Assembly: GCA_014155875.1 (NCBI GenBank)
Contig: JACEFZ010021371.1
Location: forward strand, 2,001,501 to 2,065,500
Length of the DNA: 64,000 nucleotides
Source of the DNA: Cepaea nemoralis
Lineage: Eukaryota > Mollusca > Gastropoda > Stylommatophora > Helicidae
Direction of reading: 5' to 3'
Both the position numbers and the translations under genes were made by a program. Positions 54,559-64,000 of the stretch are shown here, piece after piece. The notes beneath the pieces were generated by a model that worked only from the letters and a program-made list of their open reading frames with translations, did no database searches and was not told where the DNA came from. Numbering within the stretch: position 1 is the stretch's first letter; each line of letters starts with the position of its first letter.

Positions 54559-55135
54559 CAGAGGTTCCCAAACCACGGCACGCGGTACACTTGTGGTCCG
54601 CCAGCTTTAAGAACGAGGCACGCAAGACCTTGTTGTTTAATATAAATATAAATATTCAATAATTTGATTAAATATTCAAAAAAAAATTTTTTACACAATC
54701 AACTCGGAGTGCCCCGTCAGCGTGTCATAATTTACTCTGCTCGTGGGTGTTATGCTTAGATATTATCGAATGCGCCTGTTCAGTTCACAACGAAACGTTA
54801 TAAAGTTCCCATATCCCAGCCTTGTCGACCAATCAGAGTGCGCAAGGCGCCATGTTTGCTACCACTGTTTAGCAGAGTTGGTAGTATTGTGTTGAAATTA
54901 GATTTTTTTTTTTCAAATACAAATTTACCGTTAAAGCCTATAAACATGAGTGTGGAAAATCTAAAATCAAACAATGGTAAAAAGCGAAAATGTGAAGATG
55001 TTGCTTGTCGTGAATTCAACGAAGATTGGACGGTGAAATTTATGTTTATGCCTAGCCGTAGTGGTAAACCAGTTTGCTTAGTCTGCGGATTTGTGTTTCT
55101 GTTAGAAAAGATTTAATCTGGAACGACACTTCATG
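54559..55135 (+). mobile_element. 5' end of a hAT transposon with BED-type finger
   Basis: CAGAGGTTCCCAAACCACGG at 54559 is a typical hAT terminal repeat. Plus frame 54838-55116 then reads NGKKRKCEDVACREFNEDW, GKPVCLVCGFV and, after a one-base shift, NLERHF, the BED-like zinc finger (CX2C...H) of hAT/ZBED transposases. RTE copy H cuts it off at about 55136, so the catalytic domain and the other end are missing. Confidence 0.75.
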
Positions 55136-55770
55136 TGTGTCTTTTTACAATTTAATTCTAACCCCAGTTGTTCACTGTGTGCAACAACTGCATCTACTAA
55201 TTTCTGCAGATCCTGCTCATTGTCTGCAACCAATACTGTATCATCTTGTTTTTCACGACACCGATATTTAGGGCATCATATTGCTCCTTGGTTATGTCAT
55301 CTCTGACATTTCTCATTATATTTTCGGCGTACAGATTAAACACATGGGGGAGGAGTGGGGGGGGGGGGCATACAGCCTTGACGGACTCCTTGCTTGATGT
55401 CAAACCAATCTGATGTCTCGCTATCTGTTCTAACCGCTGCTTGTTGGTCTAGATAGAGCATTTTTATTATTTCTATTACATGTGATGGAAAGCCCATTTT
55501 TCTCATGATTTCCGAATGTTTATGATGATGTACACTTTAGATAATCCACAAAACATGAGAATATGTTAACATTAAATTATCTATTATTAAACGCATGATA
55601 AGTATGTAATCTCTTGATCCGCCTCCTTGTCTACATCCATAATGAACCACGTTAATTACTTCTCTCAATTTCTTATGAAATCTTCCCAGTAAGATTTTTA
55701 GTAGAATTTTACTTGCATGACTGATTAGGGAAATAGCTCTATAGTTGTTGCATAATTGCTCGATCATTAG
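55136..55770 (-). pseudogene. RTE copy H, RT fragment
   Basis: Minus strand: frame 55537-55770 reads LCNNYRAISLISHASKILLKI, HYGCRQGGGSRDYIL and SHVLWII. Degraded text follows with QARSPSRLYAPPP (a corrupted GVRQGC-LSP block with a G run), NVRDDITKEQ, and at 55136-55260 DTVLVADNEQDLQKLVDAVVAH and LELNCKKTH. It is split at 55771 by the second LTR element; the missing part would lie beyond the window. Same subfamily as copy G. Confidence 0.8.
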
Positions 55771-58241
55771 TGTCACGTAACGTATTCTACTAGGATGGAA
55801 TTGGATCAAAGTAGATACTAAATAGACTTCTACGAATAGAGAATCTAACCACTGCTGAAGAAGCGATCAAATGACTCGCAATTCTAGAAGAATGATTATC
55901 AAAGTCCCAGAATGGATCACTACTTCTAAACAGTGCCAGGCGGAAAGTTATGACGACTAACTGTACTAACTCACGAAGACAGTATGTCAAGTTGTTCCTG
56001 CTAACGTGCCTGGATGAATAATGAGCCCCCACTGACTAATGTATTCTCACACAACAGGAGATAAGACAGAATGATACGTATAGATGTAGTCCTTTCACTC
56101 GTCACACAATCTGATGATGCTAATTCTAATTCTATAATGACAGACGCAGTTGTTAAAAGTACAAATATAACATAACGTTTAATCCTAAAGAACACTACGT
56201 GAGCCCCACTGGGAACTCACTGACACATAAGAGATACGCAGATCCCTGAAATTTCTACAAGATAATGTTCAGCTAGAGGATATAATCATGGACTCTTAGC
56301 CACTAGCGGACAAATTAGGATTGCTGTGCAGTGGCAAACGGGTGGGTAGCCACTCATCTGATAATCCTTAGCCTCCTGGATGGTAAGCTGGCAGTGCTGA
56401 CTGGATCGTGGTATGGACTCCACTCTCTGCTGCATCAAGTGAGTGGTTCGTAGCTCAATCACCGGTCGTGACTACGGCTATAGATGATCAGGGTGCAGGC
56501 TCTGTGAATGACAGTGAGAAGGAGTGAATAATCCTTCAAGACAGAATTGTAAATTCTTTTGGCCATGTCCTGGTCCTGCATGGCATGATTGTCTCATAAA
56601 TTTCAATAGCATGTATTATCTTAATTTACACATTTTGATTCCTTATCTGAAATCTACAACAGAACACTGATCTAATGAAAACAGCACACAAATGATATCC
56701 TATTCTCTCTGCTGACATTTAGAGCACACATGTACAATCACAATGCTCTACTTCACAGACCACATTCCAAATATATATTCTAAGTCATGATTACTCATGG
56801 AAACATGAACCACAATTCACATAATGACTTAACAGTACATATAGGATGACTTCAATGGAATGAAACTCAGACGCCACAACTCCGACGTCACATATACATT
56901 AACAAACAATTAAATCGATGAAACACCACACATCATTTTCCAAGTATGGAAACACACAAACTACACTCCACACGATGAATTAACATCTCATATTGATGAA
57001 TTCCATAGAATGAAATGAAATCACACACAACAACTATAACTTCACGATGTACACGAGTGAACCATTAAAATCAATGAAACACCCCAAGTTCACTTAAAGA
57101 GTTATGAGTTGTACTACTAGCAAGTCTTCCTTATATTAATTAAAACATAATTAATTATCTAGAAGATTTCTTAGCTAGGTTTAAGATTATTTTCACTATA
57201 CACAAGAACAATATTAGGGTTGGAGAATTCCCCCAAGGTTTGAACTTTGTTAAGTGGGCCATCTTGGACCACATGGTAGTAATCTGACTATGGGCAAGAT
57301 AGAGATTAATAAAGAATAATTAATTGTAACTTATTCACTCTCTGAACTAATTCCTTCAACTAATAAGTATATTATCTAGAGAAATACGCTAGTTCCGAAG
57401 TTTAAGCACATAATTAAATTATCTTAACTCTAATCGTCTACTGACTAACTCAGGTGTCCTTCCGCAGGCGGATACCTAATTTCGAGAATCACGTAATGTA
57501 ATTTATCCATGTTTTTAATGCCACATGTGACGAGCTTTGCGTGTTACCCTTGTCGGCAAGCCACATGGCACAAACATTGTCCTAATTCTAATATTAGTTA
57601 ACTAACACTAGTTTTAATTAATAGTATCTATTATCGATCGGCATGGCCTTTAGATTTCCGGCAGATTGACACACAGAAAAATATTTAACAAAATTATTAT
57701 TAACTCACCCTGCAACTAGATTTTGACTGGCCTATCGGGAGTGGAGACTATCATTGGCTTTTCTATGTTTTAGAGGGGTGTTCGGCTTAACAAGAGCCAG
57801 CAATAAAATATGTTTAAACACAGACAGGTGTTCAATTTTAGCCAATTGACGTGATAGCTCCTGCTCCCTGCAGCCTGCTGTCAGAAAAAATGGCCGAGGT
57901 TAGGGTGCTACCGGAAGTTAACTTCTCATCCAGGAGAGTTCCCTTCCTGTGGCCAAATTATTATTCACAGCCAAACCTGAATATAAAATTCAGCCTGACT
58001 TGATTTCTTGGCTTGTAAACGAACTCTACCCTACATCTACTTCTAACTATAAGAAGAAATAGTATTTAACTCTCTCTATAGTTTTATGTATATAAATACA
58101 CTAACCAAAGACGATTTTATCTAATATTTGAAAATATAGATAAAAAAAAATAAAAATAATACAGGATACATAGAGGGGTTTACTGAGGGCTATCTCCATC
58201 TAAATAAAAAAACTATCTGAGAGGTGGGCCAACCTGTCACA
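55771..58241 (-). repeat. 3' LTR of copy 2 (2471 bp)
   Basis: Element-strand ends are TGTGACAGG and GTGACA. The right border abuts a purine-rich tract and the left border abuts RTE copy H. At 2.47 kb it is long for a gypsy element and over three times that of copy 1. The frames 55790-56032 and 56001-56195 recur at 63198-63603 only because the LTR is repeated; they are not genes. AT-rich throughout, no other ORF. Confidence 0.9.
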
Positions 58242-58262
58242 AATGCCCCCCGTTCAAAAAAA
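58242..58262 (-). other. Polypurine tract of copy 2
   Basis: The element strand reads GAACGGGGGGCATT directly before the 3' LTR; probable priming site for plus-strand DNA. Confidence 0.6.
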
Positions 58263-58335
58263 GTTGGAGAAACAACTTTTCCTCCAGCCCGAACTCTCAT
58301 ATAGTTTTGTCAGCCCTTACTCTGACGTTTATGGG

Positions 58336-58860
58336 TCATTTGGACAGGTCCCCCTCTTCATCAATAGCACAATGTCTACTCAAAAAATCAGCCCCTACAT
58401 TCTGACTGCCCGGAATGTATTCTACTCTGAATGCATAAGGCTGTAATAGTAGGGACCACCTCATCAGCCGGGTGTTCAGTTGTTTAGATGATGCAAGAAA
58501 CATAAGGGGTTGGTGGTCACTTTGTACCGTAAATTCCGTCCCATACAGGTATGGTTGAAATTTCTGAATGGCCCAGACCAAAGCTAGGCATTCCTTCTCA
58601 ATGGTAGAGTAGTTTTTCTCAGCCCCGTTGAGTTTCCGGCTTGTGTATGCTACAGGGAATAACATTTCTGCTTGTTCCCGGCCGGGTTGTAATAACGTTG
58701 CCCCAATTCCCACATTGCTCGCGTCCGTCCTCAGCGTGAATGGGCGAGACAAATCTGGTAACTGTAATACTGGTCTATCAGTGAGCTTGTCCTTTAATGC
58801 GGTGTATGCTTCTTCGCATTCAGGAGTCCACTTTACTTGTTCTGGTGCCGCTTTTTTTTT
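58336..58860 (-). CDS. RNase H domain of copy 2
   Basis: Main frame 58336-58752: RPFTLRTDASNVGIGATLLQ (first Asp), KNYSTIEKECLALVWAI (Glu), YGTEFTVQSDHQPL (Asp) and QNVGADFLSRH. The end is DEEGDLSK and stop. Upstream codons 58753-58855 (PECEEAYTALKDKL) are in the same frame. It joins RT through a frame change at an A9 homopolymer (58853-58861). All catalytic acids are intact. It degrades RNA in RNA-DNA hybrids. Confidence 0.9.
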   Translation of the reverse strand, partial: KKKAAPEQVKWTPECEEAYTALKDKLTDRPVLQLPDLSRPFTLRTDASNVGIGATLLQPGREQAEMLFPVAYTSRKLNGAEKNYSTIEKECLALVWAIQKFQPYLYGTEFTVQSDHQPLMFLASSKQLNTRLMRWSLLLQPYAFRVEYIPGSQNVGADFLSRHCAIDEEGDLSK

Positions 58861-60494
58861 GTTGCATCAGTCAATGGTGCTACAAGCACATTAAAGTTCT
58901 TAATGAATTTTTGATAGAAACCCCCCAAGGATACAAAGGATCGCACGTCTTTCTTTGTCCTGGGTCTGGTAGCCTTCAACAGCTTCTCAATATTCTTCTG
59001 TTCCGGGAACATGTGTCCTTGCGTTACTGTATGCCCCAGGAACTCCAGCTGGCTAAAAGCTAACTGGCATTTAGCAGGTCTAGCGGTCAGTCCCGTCTCC
59101 GCCAATCTTCCCAACAGCCTGTCTAGGGACTGTAGGTGACTCTCAAACGTCTCTGAAGCAATTAAAATATCATCCATGAAGTTGCTAATATTAGGGTCCT
59201 TCAGTGGATCTAGTAATAACCGCATCATGCGTGTGAACACCCCAGGGGCGTTACTTAACCCAAAAGGAAGCACGTTGAACTCATAATGGCCATCTGCTGT
59301 GCTGAAGGCTAAATATGGTCGGATGTCCTTCTTGACCGGTATCTGGTAATATCCTTTACTAAGATCTACCTTGGAAAAGTATTTGGCTTTACTAAGTTTG
59401 GCAAATAACAGTCCCTGATCTGGTAAGGGTTCAGCTTGAAATTCCGTCACTCCATTTAGTTGGCGGTAATCAATACATAGCCTATGCTCACCACTTGGCT
59501 TCCGTAGGAGCACTACACTGGCGCTGTAAGGAGATTCTGAGTGAGAAATGATCCCTTCCTTGAGAAGATACTTAATCTCTTCTTGTAACGCGTCCTGTTT
59601 AGCATATGGGACCGAATAGTGTTTTTGTCGGACTGGGTCCAAGGTATTTAATTTCATGTCAAATTCGACCAGTTTTGTCCTACCCGGCTTATCTGTTAGC
59701 ACTGAGGCATGAGACCTTAGAACTCGTCTCATCTTCTCTAACTCGGACGTCTCCAAATCAGGGTTGATGAGGACATCGTTCACCGTCTCTTGAGGCTTCA
59801 GAGGATACTCCACCCCTGAGTTTTCTCCCTCTTCAACCTCAGTTGCCACCGACAGAGCCATCAGATGCACCGGTGGATCATTTAATCTTTCCACAAATTT
59901 TTTGAGTAAATTGATGTGGAAAATCTTATGTTTACCCCTAATGGAAATTTTGTAATTGGTGCGGGAAAATTTCTCTAAAATGGGGAAAGGACCCTGCCAG
60001 CCAATTTCAAGTTTGTTATTTCCTTGGGGTAACAATAATAAAACCTTGTCGCCTACCTCAAGCGCCCTATCTTTAGTTTTCTTATTGTAATAGGAGGCAT
60101 GTTTCTTTCTGGCACGCCGGAGGTTGGAATTAGCCAATTTCCATCCGGTTTCCAGTTTCTGTTTTAGCTCTCCTACATACTGCGAAGCAGTGAGGACTGT
60201 TTCATCCACTCCCTCTTCTGTCCAGGTCCTCATTACTGCCTCTAACGGTCCCTTTATAGGCCTCCCGAACAACAAGGTAGCAGGTGGAAGGCCTGTGGAA
60301 GCATGGGGGACTTCCCGGTAAGCAAACAATGCTGCCGGAATGTATTCATCCCATCGTTCAGGCTTTTCCTGGGCTAACTTGCGTAGGATAGACATGAGAG
60401 TCCCGTTAAACCGTTCCACTGTCCCATTGGACTGGGGGTGGTACGGGCTGGTATGAATATGTCGCGTCCGGAACAAGTTGAAAACCTCTTCCAT
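58833..60494 (-). CDS. Integrase C-terminal part and reverse transcriptase of copy 2
   Basis: 553 codons; the first Met is internal. Integrase: TSPYHPQSNGTVERFNG with the catalytic Glu (60414-60416), WDEYIPAALFAYREVPHA, VLLLLPQGNNKLEIGWQGPF and KIFHINLLKKF. RT follows in the same frame: PGRTKLVEFDM, EEIKYLLKEGIISHSESPYS, RLCIDYRQLNGV, YFSKVDLSKGYYQIPV (Asp), FGLSNAPGVFTR, NFMDDILIAS (FMDD in the catalytic box at 59169-59174) and FLGHTVTQG. Integrase runs straight into RT, the defining feature of this element type. Confidence 0.93.
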   Translation of the reverse strand: MEEVFNLFRTRHIHTSPYHPQSNGTVERFNGTLMSILRKLAQEKPERWDEYIPAALFAYREVPHASTGLPPATLLFGRPIKGPLEAVMRTWTEEGVDETVLTASQYVGELKQKLETGWKLANSNLRRARKKHASYYNKKTKDRALEVGDKVLLLLPQGNNKLEIGWQGPFPILEKFSRTNYKISIRGKHKIFHINLLKKFVERLNDPPVHLMALSVATEVEEGENSGVEYPLKPQETVNDVLINPDLETSELEKMRRVLRSHASVLTDKPGRTKLVEFDMKLNTLDPVRQKHYSVPYAKQDALQEEIKYLLKEGIISHSESPYSASVVLLRKPSGEHRLCIDYRQLNGVTEFQAEPLPDQGLLFAKLSKAKYFSKVDLSKGYYQIPVKKDIRPYLAFSTADGHYEFNVLPFGLSNAPGVFTRMMRLLLDPLKDPNISNFMDDILIASETFESHLQSLDRLLGRLAETGLTARPAKCQLAFSQLEFLGHTVTQGHMFPEQKNIEKLLKATRPRTKKDVRSFVSLGGFYQKFIKNFNVLVAPLTDATKKKRHQNK

Positions 60495-62797
60495 AGTTTT
60501 CCCCGGAACTGTGACCCATTGTCAGTTAAGATTTGGTGGGGAAAGCCTACTCTAGTAAAGATGTGTACCAGGGCATCAGCTACCTTCTTGGAGTCTATAC
60601 CAGGTAACGGTATGGCTTCAGACCACATAGTACAAGTGTCCACAAGAGTTAGAATATAAGCATTCCTCCTCTTAGAACGAGGCAGAGGACCTACAATGTC
60701 TACGGCTACCCGCTCAAACGGTGTACTCAGAATGGGCATCTCCCCTAAGGTAACGGGGACAGTCCAATGTTTTGGTGACACGCGTTGACACTCCGGACAT
60801 GACTTGACATATCTTTGTATATCAGCCGTCATTCCCGGCCAGAAATAGTGGCACAAAATACGTTGGGTAGTAGCCCCTACCCCCATATGTCCACTGAACG
60901 ATATGGTATGACCCATATGTAATATTCGGTCACGATATGTTTTAGGCACGACAAGTTGCCCATGTTCGGTACCTGTAGTTCCCGCCCTACGGTACAATAA
61001 CTTGTCTTTTACATAGAAATTTCCCACCACAGGGGGATTCCTAGCTTTTGGCAGTTTGCCAAAACAAGGTGTTAAAGTTGGACATTCATTTTGTGCAGCC
61101 CTAATCTCCCGAGGTAGAGGGTTGATTGGGAGTACAGGTTCATGTGGATGTACAACCTGACTCCGGGTCTCCACAGCTGCCATTATCATGGGTGATGATG
61201 GTTCTCCTAAATATACATACTTACATCCTAGCATGAAAGGGTATACAGGATCATCAATCACTGCCGCTGAAATGAGTCCAGTGACATACTTTGATGTCAC
61301 ATTTACTTTGGCTATCTTAGCAGTTATTGTTTGGGAGCTCCTGGTAGCACCCCTAACTGCCACAGTTTGTTCAGTTAACTGTGAGGGTTTCACTAACTGA
61401 CTAGCTATGATGGCGTCATATTGTAGTCCGGTGTCATAGAGACACTCCACGGGACTACCATCAACCAAGATAGTTTCAACTGTGGGTGGCCTAGTTACCT
61501 TACTTGAACCTACGTTCTGTTGGGTACTCGCCCCCATAATCATACACGCAGCATACTGGGTTGGGGGTTTATTCTTGCACACGCTCGTGTGGTGATCATT
61601 GTTTTTGCAATTCTTGCAGTAAGGTTTACCCCATCCACTATTGTTCGCTGGTGGTTTTTGTTTTTGGAAACCAGGATTTTGGTGCGGACCCCCAGTGTGC
61701 CCTCTGGTGTCTTTACCGTAAGAGTTGTTCTGCTGAAAACCCTTATTCTGTGTTGCAGGAGTATTTTGAGCAGTAGAAGAATTACTAGATTTAGTGGCAG
61801 CTACTTCGCCATGGGCAGTTAAATATCGTTCGGCTAGTGAGATAACCTCCTCTAGCCGAGCACCACCATTCTCTGCAATAAAGGTTTGTAGCTGTGTTGG
61901 AAGAACATCTTTAAATTGCTCAACAAGTATTAGTTCCGCCAGCCCGTCATAAGTAGCATCCAAATCACTAAGTTCTACCCACTTGTTAAAATAAGTGTGT
62001 AACCGTGAGGCGAACTGAGGAAATGATTCTCCTTGTGACCGTTTGGCTGTACGGAACTTCAACCTGTAGGCACTGGAAGTTAACTGATATCGTTTCAAGA
62101 GAGCATTTTTGAGTGTAACAAAGTCCTTCTCAAGACCTGGAGGGAGTTTTGCAAACACGTCATACGCTGGACCGCGAAGTGCTTGGGAGAGTTTAATATT
62201 AAATTTATCCTTAGGCAGATTGTAGGCTTCACACATTAACACAAATTTGTCAAGATATTCATCCATCTGATCCTCCTTCGGGTCGAAGTAAGCCAGTGGA
62301 AAACTCATTGATCCTGGAGTAATATGTGGTCCTGAGGAAATGTCTTGGTTGTCAGTTGGAGAGCTGGCACTGCTAAATCTGGAGGCATCAGGATTTTGTA
62401 GTTCTAATCTCCTCAGTTCTAACTCGTGCTGTCTTAACTGCTCAGCTAATTTCAACTCCTTGTCCAGTTCTGCTTGCTTCAACTGGTTGTCCAATTCAGC
62501 CTGTTTCAACTGGTTGTCCAATTCAGCCTGTTTCAACTGGTTGTCCAATTCAGCCTGTTTCAACTGGTTGTCCAATTCAGCTTGTCGCATCTTCTGTCTG
62601 GATTCAATTTCCGCCATCTGGATTTTTAATTTAATTCTTTCCTCTCGTTCGTCCTTCTCTTTGATGATGTCCCTTTGTTCTCGGCGCCATGTTCTTCCTT
62701 CTTCTATTACATATTTTTCCAACTCTGCACCCTCATAACCTAACAATGTTCCTTGTTCTCGCAGTTCCTCCTTAGTAGGTGGCTTTTCAGAAGACAT
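60374..62797 (-). CDS. Gag, protease and integrase N-terminal part of copy 2
   Basis: 807 codons from ATG at 62797 (MSSEKPPTKEEL); the frame is open for 11 codons upstream, without ATG. Gag: LGYEGAELEKYV, a long coiled coil (about residues 45-140), capsid-like helices (170-340), zinc knuckle CKNCKNNDHHTSVC (CX2CX4HX4C, 61576-61618). Protease: VECLYDTGLQYD with DTG at 61427-61435. Integrase: HHCC zinc site (His at 60908 and 60887, Cys at 60797 and 60788), VAVDIVGPL (Asp, 60698-60700) and ILTDNGSQF (Asp, 60521-60523). The last 30 codons after about 60500 are out of frame. Gag and pol share a frame without a stop. Confidence 0.93.
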   Translation of the reverse strand: MSSEKPPTKEELREQGTLLGYEGAELEKYVIEEGRTWRREQRDIIKEKDEREERIKLKIQMAEIESRQKMRQAELDNQLKQAELDNQLKQAELDNQLKQAELDNQLKQAELDKELKLAEQLRQHELELRRLELQNPDASRFSSASSPTDNQDISSGPHITPGSMSFPLAYFDPKEDQMDEYLDKFVLMCEAYNLPKDKFNIKLSQALRGPAYDVFAKLPPGLEKDFVTLKNALLKRYQLTSSAYRLKFRTAKRSQGESFPQFASRLHTYFNKWVELSDLDATYDGLAELILVEQFKDVLPTQLQTFIAENGGARLEEVISLAERYLTAHGEVAATKSSNSSTAQNTPATQNKGFQQNNSYGKDTRGHTGGPHQNPGFQKQKPPANNSGWGKPYCKNCKNNDHHTSVCKNKPPTQYAACMIMGASTQQNVGSSKVTRPPTVETILVDGSPVECLYDTGLQYDAIIASQLVKPSQLTEQTVAVRGATRSSQTITAKIAKVNVTSKYVTGLISAAVIDDPVYPFMLGCKYVYLGEPSSPMIMAAVETRSQVVHPHEPVLPINPLPREIRAAQNECPTLTPCFGKLPKARNPPVVGNFYVKDKLLYRRAGTTGTEHGQLVVPKTYRDRILHMGHTISFSGHMGVGATTQRILCHYFWPGMTADIQRYVKSCPECQRVSPKHWTVPVTLGEMPILSTPFERVAVDIVGPLPRSKRRNAYILTLVDTCTMWSEAIPLPGIDSKKVADALVHIFTRVGFPHQILTDNGSQFRGKLWKRFSTCSGRDIFIPARTTPSPMGQWNGLTGLSCLSYAS
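62455..62590 (-). repeat. Coding tandem repeat in the gag coiled coil
   Basis: A 33-bp unit encoding QAELDNQLK plus two residues, repeated four times almost without change (last unit variant). It gives an 11-residue coiled-coil period. The near identity of the units shows recent expansion. Copy 1 has a different K/E/D-rich repeat at the equivalent place. Confidence 0.85.
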
Positions 62798-63159
62798 GTT
62801 AGTTATGTAATAATATATCTGTTGATACACCTGGATAACTCACTCACTTAATCAAGAATGTGTTTGTCGCAAAGATTCACAAATATCTTCAATAACAAGC
62901 ATTAAAAATGTTACACATTGACACAACACTTACCCGTTTGCCAGCAATTCACCTTTGTCCTAACTTATGTTATCTTATACTAATCCTACGTATGTGTTAT
63001 ATTATAATCCTAGTTAGTATATTATCCTATATTATAAGTATATATATATATATATATTAACTAGTATGATTAGTAGCTATCTCTATTTAGTGACTGAAGG
63101 TTAGAACTATCTATGAAGTTGGATACTCGACTGAACCCAACAATCTATAGGATTGTCAT
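62798..63159 (-). other. 5' leader of copy 2
   Basis: Non-coding region between gag and the primer site; contains TA repeats at 63038-63058. No ORF. Confidence 0.55.
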
Positions 63160-63177
63160 GCCCGGACCGAGCCACCA
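63160..63177 (-). other. Candidate primer-binding site of copy 2
   Basis: The minus strand reads TGGTGGCTCGGTCCGGGC one base after the LTR end. It begins with the expected TGG, and the GGCTCG..TCCGGG pattern resembles the tRNA-Pro site used by some retroelements, with one mismatch and one extra base. tRNA identity is tentative and differs from copy 1. Confidence 0.5.
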
Positions 63178-63178
63178 G

Positions 63179-64000
63179 TGTCGCGTAACGTATTCTACTA
63201 GGATGGAATTGGATCAAAGTAGATACTAAATAGACTTCTACGAATAGAGAATCTAACCACTGCTGAAGAAGCGATCAAATGGCTCGCAATTCTAGAAGAA
63301 TGATTATCAAAGTCCCAGAATGGATCACTACTTCTAAACAGTGCCAGGCGGAAAGTTATGACGACTAACTGTACTAACTCACGAAGACAGTATGTCAAGT
63401 TGTTCCTGCTAACGTGCCTGGATGAATAATGAGCCCCCACTGCCTAATGTATTCTCACACAACAGGAGATAAGACAGAATGATACGTATAGATGTAGTCC
63501 TTTCACTCGTCACACAATCTGATGATGCTAATTCTAATTCTATAATGACAGACGCAGTTGTTAAAAGTACAAATATAACATAACGTTTAATCCTAAAGAA
63601 CACTACGTGAGCCCCACTGGGAACTCACTGACACATAAGAGATACGCAGATCCCTGAAATTTCTACAAGATAATGTTCAGCTAGAGGATATAATCATGGA
63701 CTCTTAGCCACTAGCGGACAAATTAGGATTGCTGTGCAGTGGCAAACGGGTGGGTAGCCACTCATCTGATAATCCTTAGCCTCCTGGATGGTAAGCTGGC
63801 AGTGCTGACTGGATCGTGGTATGGACTCCACTCTCTGCTGCATCAAGTGAGTGGTTCGTAGCTCAATCACCGGTCGTGACTACGGCTATAGATGATCAGG
63901 GTGCAGGCTCTGTGAATGACAGTGAGAAGGAGTGAATAATCCTTCATGACAGAATTGTAAATTCTTGTGGCCATGTCCTGGTCCTGCATGGCATGATTGT
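63179..64000 (-). repeat. 5' LTR of copy 2 (first 822 bp, cut by window edge)
   Basis: Offset by 7408 from 55771-56592 without indels. Differences by eye: TCACG/TCGCG near the start, GACTCG/GGCTCG, CTGACT/CTGCCT, TCAAGA/TCATGA and CTTTTG/CTTGTG. Confidence 0.92.

Larger units (their letters stand above)
55771..64000 (-). mobile_element. Gypsy-type LTR retrotransposon with integrase before RT (Gmr1-like), copy 2
   Basis: Minus strand, 3' LTR at 55771-58241, coding region 58336-62797, primer site at 63160-63177, and the first 822 bp of the 5' LTR at 63179-64000 (the rest is outside). Coding order is gag, protease, integrase, RT, RNase H in three frames, each joined by a minus-one shift. The LTR parts that can be compared differ at only five of 822 positions by eye, so the insertion is young. 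Left flank ATTAG is the presumed target site. Confidence 0.92.

Noticed and set aside
55790..56195. Conserved proteins, because the same frames recur at 63198-63603
   Set aside because: The duplication is the LTR pair; the repeats are nearly identical DNA, not conserved proteins.

Overview
This is eukaryotic, almost certainly animal (probably invertebrate) genomic DNA made of nested and decayed transposable elements. I find no host gene I would defend, no RNA gene and no CRISPR array. The evidence is: many apurinic-endonuclease (APE) non-LTR retrotransposons of several families, two large Ty3/gypsy-related LTR retrotransposons, hAT-like and Helitron-like DNA-transposon ends, long microsatellites and minisatellites, and high AT content. 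The phylum cannot be fixed from this window.

Layout. 1-2215 is an RTE-type LINE (copy A, minus strand) running off the left edge. 2338-11384 is a complete but decayed LTR retrotransposon (minus) that inserted into a second RTE copy (B) and left a 5-bp target duplication TGTTG. 12795-13549 is a 5'-truncated RTE with a 13-bp target duplication. 13765-16870 is a nearly full-length APE-RT LINE (plus) ending in (CT)n. 16949-18533 is an unclassified structure with inverted and direct repeats, split by a 640-bp insertion. 18640-19815 is an RTE-like fragment. 20161-23990 is an I-like LINE with RNase H (minus), with a (CTAA)n tail and a YY1-like site at its 5' end. 25085-28830 and 33121-37195 are two LINEs of one family (endonuclease, RT, C-terminal C2H2 finger). 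The first carries two smaller insertions and the second sits inside an RTE. 37713-39840 holds further LINE remnants, including one with an RPD...E motif. 40656-41600 is a decayed reading frame of unknown origin. 42787-43478 holds an RTE tail and a Helitron-like 3' end. 44103-47235 is the best preserved RTE, one frameshift from intact, inserted in an older dispersed repeat that has an inverted second copy at 52300-52765. 48070-54500 is mostly minisatellites and unidentified AT-rich sequence. 54559-55135 is the 5' end of a hAT element with a BED-like finger. 55771-64000 is a young second LTR retrotransposon (minus), cut by the right edge.

The most striking observation is that both LTR retrotransposons encode gag-protease-integrase-RT-RNase H, with integrase before RT. 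That is the Ty1/copia order carried by gypsy-type domains, as known for the Gmr1 group. The two copies differ greatly in age and LTR length (about 750 versus 2471 bp), so this is an established lineage here and not a rearranged single copy. The second theme is datable nesting: at least seven insertions can be ordered from target duplications or split reading frames.
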